Source of the DNA: Marisa cornuarietis
Lineage: Eukaryota > Mollusca > Gastropoda > Architaenioglossa > Ampullariidae
DNA: 64,000 nt
Reading direction: 5' to 3'
Assembly: GCA_004794655.1 (NCBI GenBank)
Contig: SMMW01000627.1
Coordinates: forward strand, 2,107,501 to 2,171,500
Shown here: positions 46,249-57,900 of the stretch, in pieces
Position numbering within the stretch: the first letter of the stretch is position 1
Layout of the letters: every line of letters starts with the position of its first letter
Notes under the pieces: model-generated
Told to the model about the DNA's origin: nothing
The model's database searches: none
What the model saw: the letters and a program-made list of their open reading frames with translations, nothing else
Position numbers and translations under genes: made by a program

Positions 46249-46296
<48 letters not shown>

Positions 46297-46414
46297 GCTT
46301 GTATGTGTGTAGTGATTTGTGAGCCAAAAAAACTTGGACTATTCCTTGTACAGTCAGTACGACAATAAAGATCGATTTGATTTGAAGATGATTCTCAAAA
46401 GGTCTCTCTCTCTA

Positions 46415-46486
<72 letters not shown>

Positions 46487-46574
46487 CCTGTTGTTCATCA
46501 ACCAGCCAGCCAGGTCGTCTCCATACTTCTATTTATCCTATGTTGTGTCGAGCTGCAAACAAGCCAGTTGGGTA
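44432..46574. other. INTS4 upstream region
   Basis: The INTS4 promoter should be near 44.4-44.7 kb, with no TATA box evident. Microsatellites (GT)n lie at 45147-45170 and 46252-46292, and a (CT)n(CA)n compound array at about 46403-46484. No supported gene. Confidence 0.5.
46403..46484. repeat. (CT)n(CA)n compound microsatellite
   Basis: A CT-rich run turns into about 28 CA units. Confidence 0.9.
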
Positions 46575-46722
46575 CAGTGGCATAGGAAGATTCTCAGCTT
46601 TGGGGGAGGGTGACAGTGAACGACTTTCACATTTTTGCCTCCTGATTTTTTTTGTTGGTTTTTTTTTAAGGGGAGGGCAACTTTTTTCGAGGAGGCAACT
46701 GCCCCCCTGGATCCTACGACAC
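46575..46722. mobile_element. 148-bp MITE with 7-bp target duplication
   Basis: Ends CAGTGGCATAGGAAG and (reverse complement of the right end) GTGTCGTAGGATCC are related inverted termini. Exact TTGGGTA flanks at 46568-46574 and 46723-46729 look like a target-site duplication. Confidence 0.65.
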
Positions 46723-48181
46723 TTGGGTAGGGATGCGACACGCACGTCATGTTGCTTCTAAATTTTCAATCTGCATTCTTCTGCATTTTTTTGGACTTGA
46801 TGGCATCTCCTTGCAAGTAGTATCAGCTTGGAATCAGCGAAAACACCGAGAGCTGCACATTCATGACAATGTTTCCAAATAAATTTTGCCTAGGTCCATT
46901 CTGTCAAACTGTAAAAGACTCAAGCTGTAAAACACTCCCAAAGGCAAGAATGATCGTCTTGCTTCTCTCTCACATTTTTTTCATAAGTTGAATAAAGTAA
47001 ATTTTCTTTCACAACTAGTTACAAATAGATATTCGAGAGAGAGAGAGAGAGAGACTTTGCAATCGTGCACAGTTACCAAAAGCTTTGAGCAAACATTGGA
47101 TAACAAGAATAAATTTCCGAAAACTATCTGTTCGCGAAAGACTGCCTGAAGTACATAAATACTGCAGAAGAAGGGAGATTTTACTCCTTATCGTCACACG
47201 CGATTTTCTCGCTCAGTAACATGAAGACAAATGCTGGCTTATCGACATATACTGGGGATTGCCGCAGGATGCAAATTTTCCCACAGACAATTATGTTAAC
47301 GCATTGACAAATGAACTTCTCAAATTAAACGGACTGTAAGTAAGTGGGTGGGTGAGTGAGTGAGGTTCCTTGTTTGCTTGTTTTTTGTTTTTTCAACAAT
47401 TAACAGTGTTGTTTGTTGATGTTTGGTGTCCTGTATCTCTTTAAGCTTCCCGACAGCCCTCTTCGTTATGTCTAAATTTACTAACTTTCTTGTCAGCGGG
47501 GATTCCGTTGAGAGGCAGAAGCCACAGCAAAAATACTGATAATCAGCATACAACTTGGGCGAGGCATCCTTCAGTAGAACTACACGAGGCATCACTGAGT
47601 ACCATTAATTGAGGCATATTGAGCACAACTGCTTGATGCATCTTTTGAGTATAAAAACCGAAGACATTGTCTAATATTCTATTGTTTGTATAAGTATTAT
47701 ATATGTTACGGCCAAAGCCCGGAGTTCGGCCAGTTCTCGAGTTAGTCGGCCATTTCGCACATTGGCTAAGAGGTGTGGCCAAGACCCGGTGTACTTGAAA
47801 TGATCAGTGTGTATGCTACTCTGGACGGCCATTTCCCGAAGTGGAGGGAAATTCCTAGCCAAATTTCGATGCGCTGATGGACACAGATGAAAATGAACTA
47901 CAAACCGTCGCTACTAAGTGCGCAACAAATAACAAAGAAATAACCAGCTGTTGGCTAGTTCAAAATGCCATAAAAGTTCATCTTGTTGTAATGATAGAGA
48001 TTGATAATTTACTTTAATTTATAAGCTTAGCGATCAAAATTGAATTTGATAGTTTATAATTAATAATCAATATAAAGTAAGAAAGTATACAGAACCACCA
48101 AAATCTGCTTTTGACTTTTTTCTTCTGACTTTGGCCGATCGCCGGCCAAATACCAAAATCGAAAAAAGATCGGACATTGGC

Positions 48182-48183
<2 letters not shown>

Positions 48184-48273
<90 letters not shown>
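48184..48273. repeat. Long (GT)n microsatellite followed by (GA)n
   Basis: About 90 bp of GT units, then GAGAGA to about 48300. The open frames of alternating residues on both strands here are artefacts. Confidence 0.95.
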
Positions 48274-48278
<5 letters not shown>

Positions 48279-49361
48279 GTGAGAGAGAGAGAGAGAGAGC
48301 GAGCAATGATCGTCAATAAATTCTACACACGATGGCGATTTTTTTCAAGCAGGGTCAAGATTTCCTTGAATGTTTCGCGTGCATATCATCTTGATGAGAA
48401 GATTACAAACAGACTGGTGACTCACACTTCACTTGACAGGAACAACTCGGTGTTCTCGGCGTGAAACCAAGAAAATGTAGCCCCGTAATAAGTGTACCTT
48501 TGCCAATTGCGGTCTCCACTCACCCCTTGTATCAAGACTGTGTACCATGTCCTCCATCTGGCATTCCCACCCCGGTTTTTTTTAAAGCTATTCAACTACC
48601 AGCTAATCTATATTTGATTATGCTTGTCAACATTATACTCCAGTTCACCATCCTTTGACTCCTTAACTTCTGTGTGCTATTTGAAACTCGCCAAAAGAAA
48701 GATAAATGTCATGCATACGGAGAGGTTTTGTATTTGAGAGGATTGTTTTGTAGGCAACAAGTGTGCATGACAAACAGCAGCTCATCTCGAAATGCAAGTC
48801 GAGGGTACTTACAAAACTTCTCGACCCTGAAGTACTGGGTGGATTGTATTTTAATGAAGTAGTTTTGTGCAAAGTTAGCTAGTATTTATAGTAGAGAAAA
48901 ATCAGTACCGAACAGCACTTCCTCTACCGAACGCCAAGAGTCTGTGGTAAGAGTTTTTTTCTAGCTAATGTTGCAGAAGTAATATTAAAATTATCTTAAA
49001 AAGAATGTCATGGAGAGGTAAAATTGTCAACATCGTGTGCATCGCCTTGTATATAATAGAAGAGGTGTTCTATCTGTCATGCTTCTCGACGACTTCCAAC
49101 TAAAGTATTTCCAACAGTTGGAAAGTTCAAAAAATTCTGCCCTGCTGATATACCTTTCTCAATTGCTTTTCCTCGTTACTGTCTAGAATCTTTGTCTTCA
49201 CTGTCTTTTGACTTCATCCTCATCTTTGCCTTTCTGTTTCTTCCTTCACTATTCATTAATCTAGCTAATTAACCGCTGAGTGAATGGTCTATATTAGTGA
49301 TTCCACGCTGTGTAAATTGCACATTCTTATTGTTGTTACTATTGTTGTTACTTTTATTTTG

Positions 49362-49398
<37 letters not shown>

Positions 49399-50220
49399 AG
49401 ACAGAAAGTTACGACGTAAGCCTTCTTCTCGCTGTCTCAGACCTGTTTGGTTTTACCCAGAATGCATGAGTATGTAATTATTTTAATCGCAGTTGTTTAT
49501 CGCGGCTGTAATATTATAAAATAGAAGCCAGTTATAAAATCTCTATTCCACTTAATGCTCTTCTTTCTTTCTTTCTTGCTTTCTTTCCTAATTTGGTTTC
49601 GTGTAACTTTGTTTGCTTGCCCAGTGTTCGTATGTGTGTATGTGGGTTGTTTTCTTCTTTTCTTTGTGTAAATCCTTTGCTAATCCACCAGTTGATCCCG
49701 CCTTCCAGATAAATCCCGCGGACAGGAAAGAACAGGCGGGGAAGCTGGGGTTGGGGAGTACCGTTAAATTCTTAAGTTACGCCTATAAAAGGTTATTGGT
49801 GTCAGGAGGAAGCTGTTTGCTCACCGCCGTTCTATTTCACAGTCCTCTGAGGTTTTGCCACCAAACGTGTCAGGGTCACGAATGTTCAGTACGCGTGTTT
49901 CTGCGCATGCGCACTAGTGTATGGCCGCTGTCACGTGCATCTGGTAAGATGCCAGACATTAGATGTCACATGCAGAGAACTTAGAATCCTGTGTCTGTAC
50001 GAACAAGAAGATTTTTTTTCATTTCTCTGTTACTTCTTTTTGTTTTGCTTTCATTTCTTATTTGTTTTCTTTGAAATTTCTTCTTTTTTTTAATCTTTCC
50101 TACTTCGTAAATCGCTTATCGCCCTTTCTTTTTTTCTTTCATTTTTGTTTCCCCTTTCATTTCTGTTTTTCGTGTTCTTAATTGGCACTAGTCTTTTCAT
50201 TTTTTATATTTATTTTAAAA

Positions 50221-50221
<1 letters not shown>

Positions 50222-50301
<80 letters not shown>
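50222..50301. repeat. (CTGT)n microsatellite, about 20 units
   Basis: Uninterrupted TGTC/CTGT tetranucleotide units. Confidence 0.95.
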
Positions 50302-51196
50302 ATCCTCTAAATTTGCGCTAATTCTGATTTACGATCTGTTTCCAGTGGTTTTCTTTTTTTTTCTCTTCCTCTAAAGCGCCACGTCTTGTTATGCGAGAGC
50401 AATATTTTTGCGCTTTTTTGTATATAGTCATATATGGCTAATGTCGCTCAGTCTGAGTGCCTGCATACTCACTGACATAAACACGCTTTCGAGCCCCCAC
50501 GCATGAACACGCATAATGAATCAATGTTGAACTTGTAAACCCCACCGGCCCACCCACGTTAGCGCGCCTCCCAAAAGTGCTTGCAGATGCTGACGCTGGT
50601 GATTGCAATCACACAAACGCAGGTGCAGACATGCACCTTTATGCTCAGCGCCTGCAAACACACATGCACACTGTAAAATACATGTGCGCCTCTTTTGTGT
50701 TGAACACGTGCCTTACAAACGTCTGACTCTGGCCGTTGACGAGTTCAAGCAAGTCTACGTCGGTGTCCGAAATCGGACGAAGCGCAAAGGTCATCCTTTT
50801 GTCTGAAGAAAGCCTGTTTGCTTGACTCGAGCTGCAGAAGGTGCGAAAGTTTAACGCGATGTGTCTAATTAAAGCGGTTCCTACAAACAGACCTCGCACT
50901 CAGAGCCGGCGATCCTTTACCACAATAGTCCCAATGGTGCACTCCTCCCGTCTAACTCTGACAGGCTGGGACAACCTTTTCCAAATACTCGTTTCAATCA
51001 AGCCCCCTATGCACTCTCATTTTCCTCCAATTTCTGACGGAGGTGCAACGCAAGACCTTCGTGATAAAGGGCCCTTCCGTTCTTTAGAAAAACAAGTCGT
51101 TATCTAGGCCCCTCTTAAACTGGCAGGTAGAAATGTAACACCTTTAGTGGTGCAGGTGGCCCAGGCACACCCCCCCCCCACGTCTCGGCTGCAAGA

Positions 51197-51204
51197 TATA
51201 AAAG
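51197..51204 (+). promoter_or_regulatory. TATA box of the secreted-protein gene
   Basis: TATAAAAG in a good context, followed about 28 nt later by a probable start site near 51225-51230. A short non-coding exon then ends at 51240 with the strong donor GAG|GTAAGT. A TATA promoter fits a tissue-restricted, highly expressed gene (inference). Confidence 0.75.
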
Positions 51205-51224
51205 GAGTCGACTTCGATTTCCAG

Positions 51225-51240
51225 AAGCAGGTAGACGGAG
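51225..51240 (+). other. 5' UTR exon of the secreted-protein gene
   Basis: Short leader between the TATA box and the donor at 51241. The intron ends at the acceptor TTCTTTTCAAG (52321), which abuts the initiator ATG at 52322, so the leader is spliced directly onto the start codon. The exact transcription start is inferred. Confidence 0.6.
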
Positions 51241-52321
51241 GTAAGTCGTCTGACATACTTGGTGATCACTGCAGCATTTCGGGGAGTTTTGCTAGGGAAT
51301 AAGTCAGGGTTAGAGTTGTTCTTGCTAAGATTAACTCAGTCGAGAGATGTTTTGGTCATGTTCTTGCTGTTGTAGCTGCTTATTTCAAGTACTATTCATG
51401 TACTCTTTTCCTCTTTATTTTTTTCTTTTATATTCCGTTTTGTAGACGTTCATGAAGGTGTTAATGGAATTAATCGTCAGGGCAATGATCAAATAACTTT
51501 GTTAGTTTCTGAGCAGTTGTCTCGATAAAGCCGTTTATATTAATGCAGGAACAATATTTATAAAGTATGTGAATTAAAGACTTAAGCATATTTTGAAATG
51601 CGAAAACTCTAAAGGTATTTTAAATGTTAACGTGTGAAAGGTATTTTAAATACTAAAATACTAAAGAAGGCATAAAATACATGAATTTTTTTTACCTCGA
51701 CGTTAAAGATTTAGTTTCTGTTAGTTTATATTTCATGCTGCTCTCATTATTACACGTCTAATTTTCTCTTAATTATATCTCTTGGTTTGCAATGTTCTGA
51801 CTTTTGTTTTAGTTTTTTTTTTCGGAGGAAGAGAATCGTTTAAATAAGTCAACAATTTCACACTTTTATCTGGAGTAAAAATAAATTTAGCGAACACCTT
51901 GCTGTTCTTTAAATGTTATGCTCTGGTTGGCTTTAAAAAATATTCTTTACATAAATAACGACAATCGCTCTTCGAGAATTGTTCACAGCACACAATGTCC
52001 ATACAGGAGCGATAATGTACAGAGTTTAGGAGTCTAACTAGATAACTGCTCGGCCTACTAGCTTAAAAAAAATTCTTTTCTGAAGTGAAATATTATTTGA
52101 TAATATATAAGTAAAATGCTTTTCGCGTCCGGATGTTGCTGGGGAAAGGCGCTATATAAATGCATTTATTTAATTAAATTTGTGTAATTAATAACGGTCG
52201 AGTTTCCCTTTTTGCTGGAAATTTTGTAGATTTTTATCTCAAAAGTTTAACTTTTTCTAGCAAAAACTTTCAACATTCTGTAACTCGTCGAACCTTGATG
52301 TAAGGAACTGTTCTTTTCAAG

Positions 52322-54847
52322 ATGGCGAAGCTGTTGGTGATCACGTGCTTGGCGTTCGGCGCCGTGATAGCTCCGGCTGCAGGATATAATCTGGCCCGGA
52401 CTACCTATGGCGGACTGTTACCGGTGAGCTGCACCAATTTTTACATTTACGTTCTCTGTGCCTTTGATCCACTGTCTGCTTTGTTTCATTTACAATGCAT
52501 AAGAAAAAAAGAAAGAAGTGAAGGAAGAAAGAATTGATTAAAGAAAGAATAAGAATACAACAATTAACAGACTGGTTGCTCTTCGTAACGTTTCGATGAG
52601 GCAGATATTTTAACTGAAACATCTTCTGTGTCGCAGCCTGTTTCGTATGCTGAGCGACAGCAAATAGGGCTAGCCGATCGGTATGCCTCGGTCAGCATAT
52701 CAGATCTCTTCTCCAAGGTCAAGGTTGATATCCGGTCTGCAGCTTACGCCTCCCGTCAGGAGGAGCTGGACGTCTATGCCAGAGGAGCGTTCTCTAAGGT
52801 CGGCACATTGTTTTGGTCTTGCCGGAGCAAATTATGAGAACATGACTGACTGTGCGTGCGTGCGTGCGTGCGTGCGTGCGTGGGTTAGTTACAGAACCTA
52901 AGTCGAGTTCATAGAAATGTCTACATCAGTAAAAATTCGAATTTTTCTTGAACGTTCTTTGCAGGTCATGGACTTTCTGGTGAGATCCAAAGGTGGGCGC
53001 TACTCTTTGTTCGACGTCGCAAGCGACAGGGTTGACTACAGATCCTCTGTCGTCGCCAGCAGGGAACAAGTTGCCTCCGCTCTGTACCAGAAGTTTTATG
53101 ACGTGTTCCTCGACCAGCTCAGACTGGAGAAGGTTCAGGTGTGATTGGTCACCATTTCGCTCTCTTCCACTCTCAACTTACCTTCAACTAGCTTACACAA
53201 TAGTTTTGAGGCTTCCAAGTGATTAAGATAGGCCTTTAAATAGAAGAAAGGGTAACTTTAAACTCATCGGAGATTTAGGTTGTCTGTATTAACTCTTTTC
53301 AAGACGTTGTCCGTTTTTTAAAGGTACTAGTGTGGTACAAGTTGTTTTCTAATTATTGACTATAGCTCTGTGCAAGAAACTACAAACAACACCATGAACA
53401 AAAAGAAGTCAAAATTGGGAGATGGCAATATATTAATTAATACATGATTCCAGCTCTCCCATTGGCTGAAACTTTTAAAACGCAAAAGTATCCTTGTTCA
53501 ATCCTGACGTGTGTTGTTGACCTCTGTGCACGATGATGTTTGAAACCACGTATCTCGAAAACTATTTCTATTCCACAAAATTTGGGGAATTAGTATCTTG
53601 CACTGAGCTTGACACCCACTAGTCCTTTAAAGAAATGATTAGCGTTTATTTTTAAAGTTTACTGTGCACAACTGTCAGCTGTCAGCATATCACAAGCCAT
53701 TCATATTAGATCAGTGGTTATCATCACAGTGGCCTCTAGTCTAGTTGTAAAACCCTCTTCGCCAGGAAGACATACAGGTATGCACGTTACGCATACAGCT
53801 ATGCAAGGTCACCATTATTTTCACCACCCTTTAACCCATAATTTTCACCACCATTTTACCCATAATTTTCACCAACACGTTTGCCACGTTCTTCCTCGAC
53901 AGTCTAGCAGTGTGGTCAGTGCACAGCAGCAGCTGGAACTGCTGGAGAGCTTTGTCGGACGGGCAGCCGGCCTTGATGTTGTCACAGCTGCGGCCGTAGC
54001 CGAGAGCGACGAGCAGTTCAAACAGTTCCTAGGCACCAAAAACCCACTGAAGGTGAATCTCCATCCTACACTTACCTTTACAAGCGCAGATAACTGGGAT
54101 ATCTTTGCTCTGCACATGCGGGTTCCAAGGAAGGAAGTGACTGACGTCTTTTGGCTGTTTGGTCGTTTTCCGGGACTCTGGTCTTCATCATCGTTAGGGA
54201 TATGTCGTGAAAATAATAACAACACAACATCTAGTGTTCTTAGGAAAGTTTGTTGATGCTCTTCGACCTTAGTGTCCTGTACTCTCTTTGACTTACATGT
54301 TAATTCTGTCGCCTTAAGTTGGAACAAACAATACAACATCAAACTCTAAATTAAAAGGATTTTTTCCGCCCAGGTCATCGCTGATGCCTTTTCTGGTTAT
54401 CCTCTACGATCCCCACAAACCGCGTACGAAGGTTATCTGCCCTTGAATGAAGTATCTTCTCGTCTCGCTCCGCTTTCTGGTGGTGTGGTCCAGAGGTTCA
54501 GGACGGCGCTGGATGATTTCCAGTCCAAGCTGAGGCTTGTTCCAACCGTTATTGTCAGAGCTCGCGACCCCTTCCGTCAGGCTATCGACGCCCTCGGCCA
54601 AATGCGAGAGATCTCCGTCTTCACACAGCAAGCATCGCGTCTGCAATCCTGCAGGAATGCGTTCGTGAACCTGGCCAGTCCTGTTGACGGTAAATTCACG
54701 AATACTTTGCTATAAAACGGGATTAATAATACTTTCCTTAACAGATTTTTACTTGTCCGATCGCAAAAGTTCCGCTCTTCCATTCCCTTTCTCTTGGTGA
54801 TTAACAAATTTAAGGAGAACAAGAACAAAAGAACGAAGGCGTAGATA

Positions 54848-54930
<83 letters not shown>

Positions 54931-57900
54931 ACACAAAATATGCCTACATAATCACATGACAACAACATTAAAAGTGTGTTTTCATCACCTATTCCAGCTT
55001 ACGAAGCTGCTGTATCCACGCTCATCTCCGAGATCTCTGAGGTCAGCACTGTCCTTCGCTCCGATTACGAGCTCCAGACCTTGAGTGGAGAGCAGGCCCG
55101 CACCGTGCAGAGTGTCTTTGCCAGCTTCCAGCAGAAATTCCAGGTCTTCGAGGAGGCCCACGTCACTGTTGGCCGTTCCGTGGAGGACGTCGTTGTCAGC
55201 ATCAAGCAGTTCGAGGAGGTCTACCAGGTTGTCGATAAGACTTCCGTGGAAATTCGTGACGTAGCCGGGTACGTGAGATCCGCCTTCTCGCAGTTCTCCG
55301 AGTCGCTCACGACCTTCCGCCGAGTCTACACCGAAGTCGACGTGCGCGTGGTTTCCGTCCGTTCTGCTCTTCAGGACTGTGGTTCTATTTCCGTTCTGAG
55401 GGTGAGCTCTTTCTTTTACACAAAACAATACCTTTAGGACTGGACGGTCTATAACCTACATTATAAGTAGGCATTACACTTCGCCATCATAATTTCGGCA
55501 TCGAATTTTATTAGAAATAAACTCGTAAAGATAAGGGTCAGGGTCTTGCATTTTCTGGATAGTTCTTCATTTTGATATCGAACAGCTTACTACTTGGATG
55601 CACCATTATATGTCTGACCTTACAAGGTAACCCATAGAAATGACTTGCATGCAAGAAGTGAACAAAGAACATCAGAGAGCAAGGATGACTCATATATTCT
55701 TACAAACTAATACATTCTTTCACCAAGTCGTTCCTGTTATACGACCTTTACAATTATGATAAATAAATAAATAAATAAACTATAAAAAAAAGAAAAAATG
55801 GGATAAGGAAGAACGGTGGAGACTTGGTAATGAGGGAACGTTTCTCTCGACAGAACGTCATCCAAACCACAGAGAGAACGACCCAGACTGGAGCATACAG
55901 CGTCTACACCAACGCCAGGGGGTTCCCAGCTGTCCGTGACTACGTCGACTACAGCAACTACCAGGACTACAGCAACTACAGGGACAGCGCAGTGGTGCGC
56001 GACGGCGCCTTTGTGCAGGACGTGAGAGGAATCGGCCGTGACTTCCGTCTTCGCCCTTACCTCGGTCTTCCGAACGTGGGCATCTACAGGGACGTTCTCG
56101 CCAGCCCGGATGTGCGATTCAGCCGACTGTCCCTCCCATATGCGAACCCCAGGAATTTCGGAGACTACGTCGCCGAGGCTCTGAAACCAGCAGTGCAGGC
56201 TGCAGATAGTCAAGGACAGAAGCCAGATACTTCCATCTCATCACAGACAGGCTCCACAGTACCAGCATCAGGAGAGGTGGCGCCACAGGTAATAATAATA
56301 CTAATCATCATCATCATGCTGCCCACAAGCAAGCACAATGTGTATCCCGGCTATCCTGAGAAGAATCCCTATTATACCAAATATGTGAAAAAAACCAAAT
56401 TATATCTAGTGACAGAAATGGACATCTAAACAGAGATACCGGACAAAATTTAAATTTCTTTCCTAGAAGAGAGATTCGTGGACTTTTGTTCACAGATGAT
56501 ATTTTGATATTTTTTCTGAAAATCCCCTGGGATCAGTGTAGACAATGTTCCACTCTGCTTGGTCTCTGTAGTGTGAATGACCCGCTGTTGAGATAAAAAT
56601 CCTTTTCCTTGTTATATATTAACTTTCATCTTTTAACTTTCTCCTCCGCGCCCGAAGGAAAGTCATTACTGGAAAGTAATAAAGCTGAGGCGTGACGGAT
56701 TGAAGTGAAATAATGTAATCTAGGCAAGCACCATTGTGAGTCTCACTGTGATCTCTACACACCACCATCACTACCGCTTTTGTAGTGCAGATATTGCAGC
56801 TGACATTCATGCCTCTGTACAGCAGTCCGAGAATGTTCTGAAGGAGCTGTTCAACCGCATTGACTCCAGCGTGCGTGCGCTTGAGGGGGCCCAGCCATTT
56901 TCCACCCTAACACTGGACGGCCAGAAGTACGGGGTAGTCTTCAACGCCTTCGTCGACTTCCTGAACTTGTTGAAGCGTAACGAGAACTCGCTGGCCATCG
57001 TCGTGCCCCAGGTGCAGGCACAGACCCAGGTGGAGCGTCTGCAGACATGGCTGGATGAGCAGAAAGAACGTTTGTCCAGACTTGCTGACGGAGTGGTAAG
57101 CATTTTCTTTCCACCCTTTCAAAATACTCTGGATAGGTTCAGTACACCCATTCCAGATACTTTAATATGTAGCACCTACCACCCAGATGCTCTAGACAGA
57201 ATCAGAACACCTGAATGGGGGATAATAATGTGACCGATAATGACGATTTTGATAGGAAGTATTTGTCTACTATCTGCCCTCACTCATAATGAAGGCAAAA
57301 GGAAGAATTAGCTTCGAGCCAAAATAAATAAACCTATCTCTGAGTGGGAACAATATCAGCACATGTCCAAAACAGAAAAGAAAATGGATGATTTCTCAGC
57401 TAAAATCAGAGTTTTCGAGCATCAAAATCAACACCAAAAGCTGCTTTATTTCGTTGCTTTCGCGTTCATAATTTTCAAATAATTTGAGAAGGAAGAGAAG
57501 AATAAAACAGATAAAGTGACCCTTCCTTCTTTGTCTATTCATCTGCTTTGTTCTCTTTTAGATCGTTGGACGAAGCGCACAAGAAGTAAGTGTAGACGCA
57601 CTTTCGGCCGTCCGTCAGACAGACGTTAGCCTGAACCCACTGTCCAGCCTCTTCCAGCAGGAACGCCTGCAGAAATACTTCTTCCTCTTTGAACTCTTTG
57701 GTCAGCAGGTGAAAGAACAAGTACAACTGGCAGTTCGCCGAGCTCAAGAGGCAGAGAGGTATTGCTTGTTAAGCATTACCCCGTAAATATGTCCCGTAAG
57801 GTCACCATGAATGCAACTAAATGATGTAAAGTTGTTACCATCAGAACCGATTGCCTGGGGCTATGACTTCCGGTTTTAATTAGTTGAAATAAAGTGGTGG

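Larger units (their letters stand above)
46730..51196. other. Intergenic region before the secreted-protein gene
   Basis: Low-complexity sequence dominates: (GT)n at 48184, (TTA)n at about 49367-49398, pyrimidine-rich stretches at 49.6-50.2 kb and (CTGT)n at 50222-50301. No coding region is supported. Distal control elements of the TATA promoter could lie here but none is recognised. Confidence 0.5.

Noticed and set aside
48014..48464. Frames of alternating Cys/Val or His/Thr
   Set aside because: They arise from the (GT)n array and have no other coding signal.
54749..55084. Poly-His, poly-Ile and poly-Met frames
   Set aside because: They are translations of the (ATG)n microsatellite on both strands.
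54985..55428. A minus-strand frame of 147 codons over an exon of the secreted-protein gene
   Set aside because: It is antisense to a well-supported exon with proper splice sites and phase, and has no promoter or domain of its own.
56470..56600. A stretch reading IRGLLFTDDILIF, like a LINE RT
   Set aside because: Too short (about 40 codons) to call. No other RT motif flanks it, so it is only mentioned under the unresolved junction.
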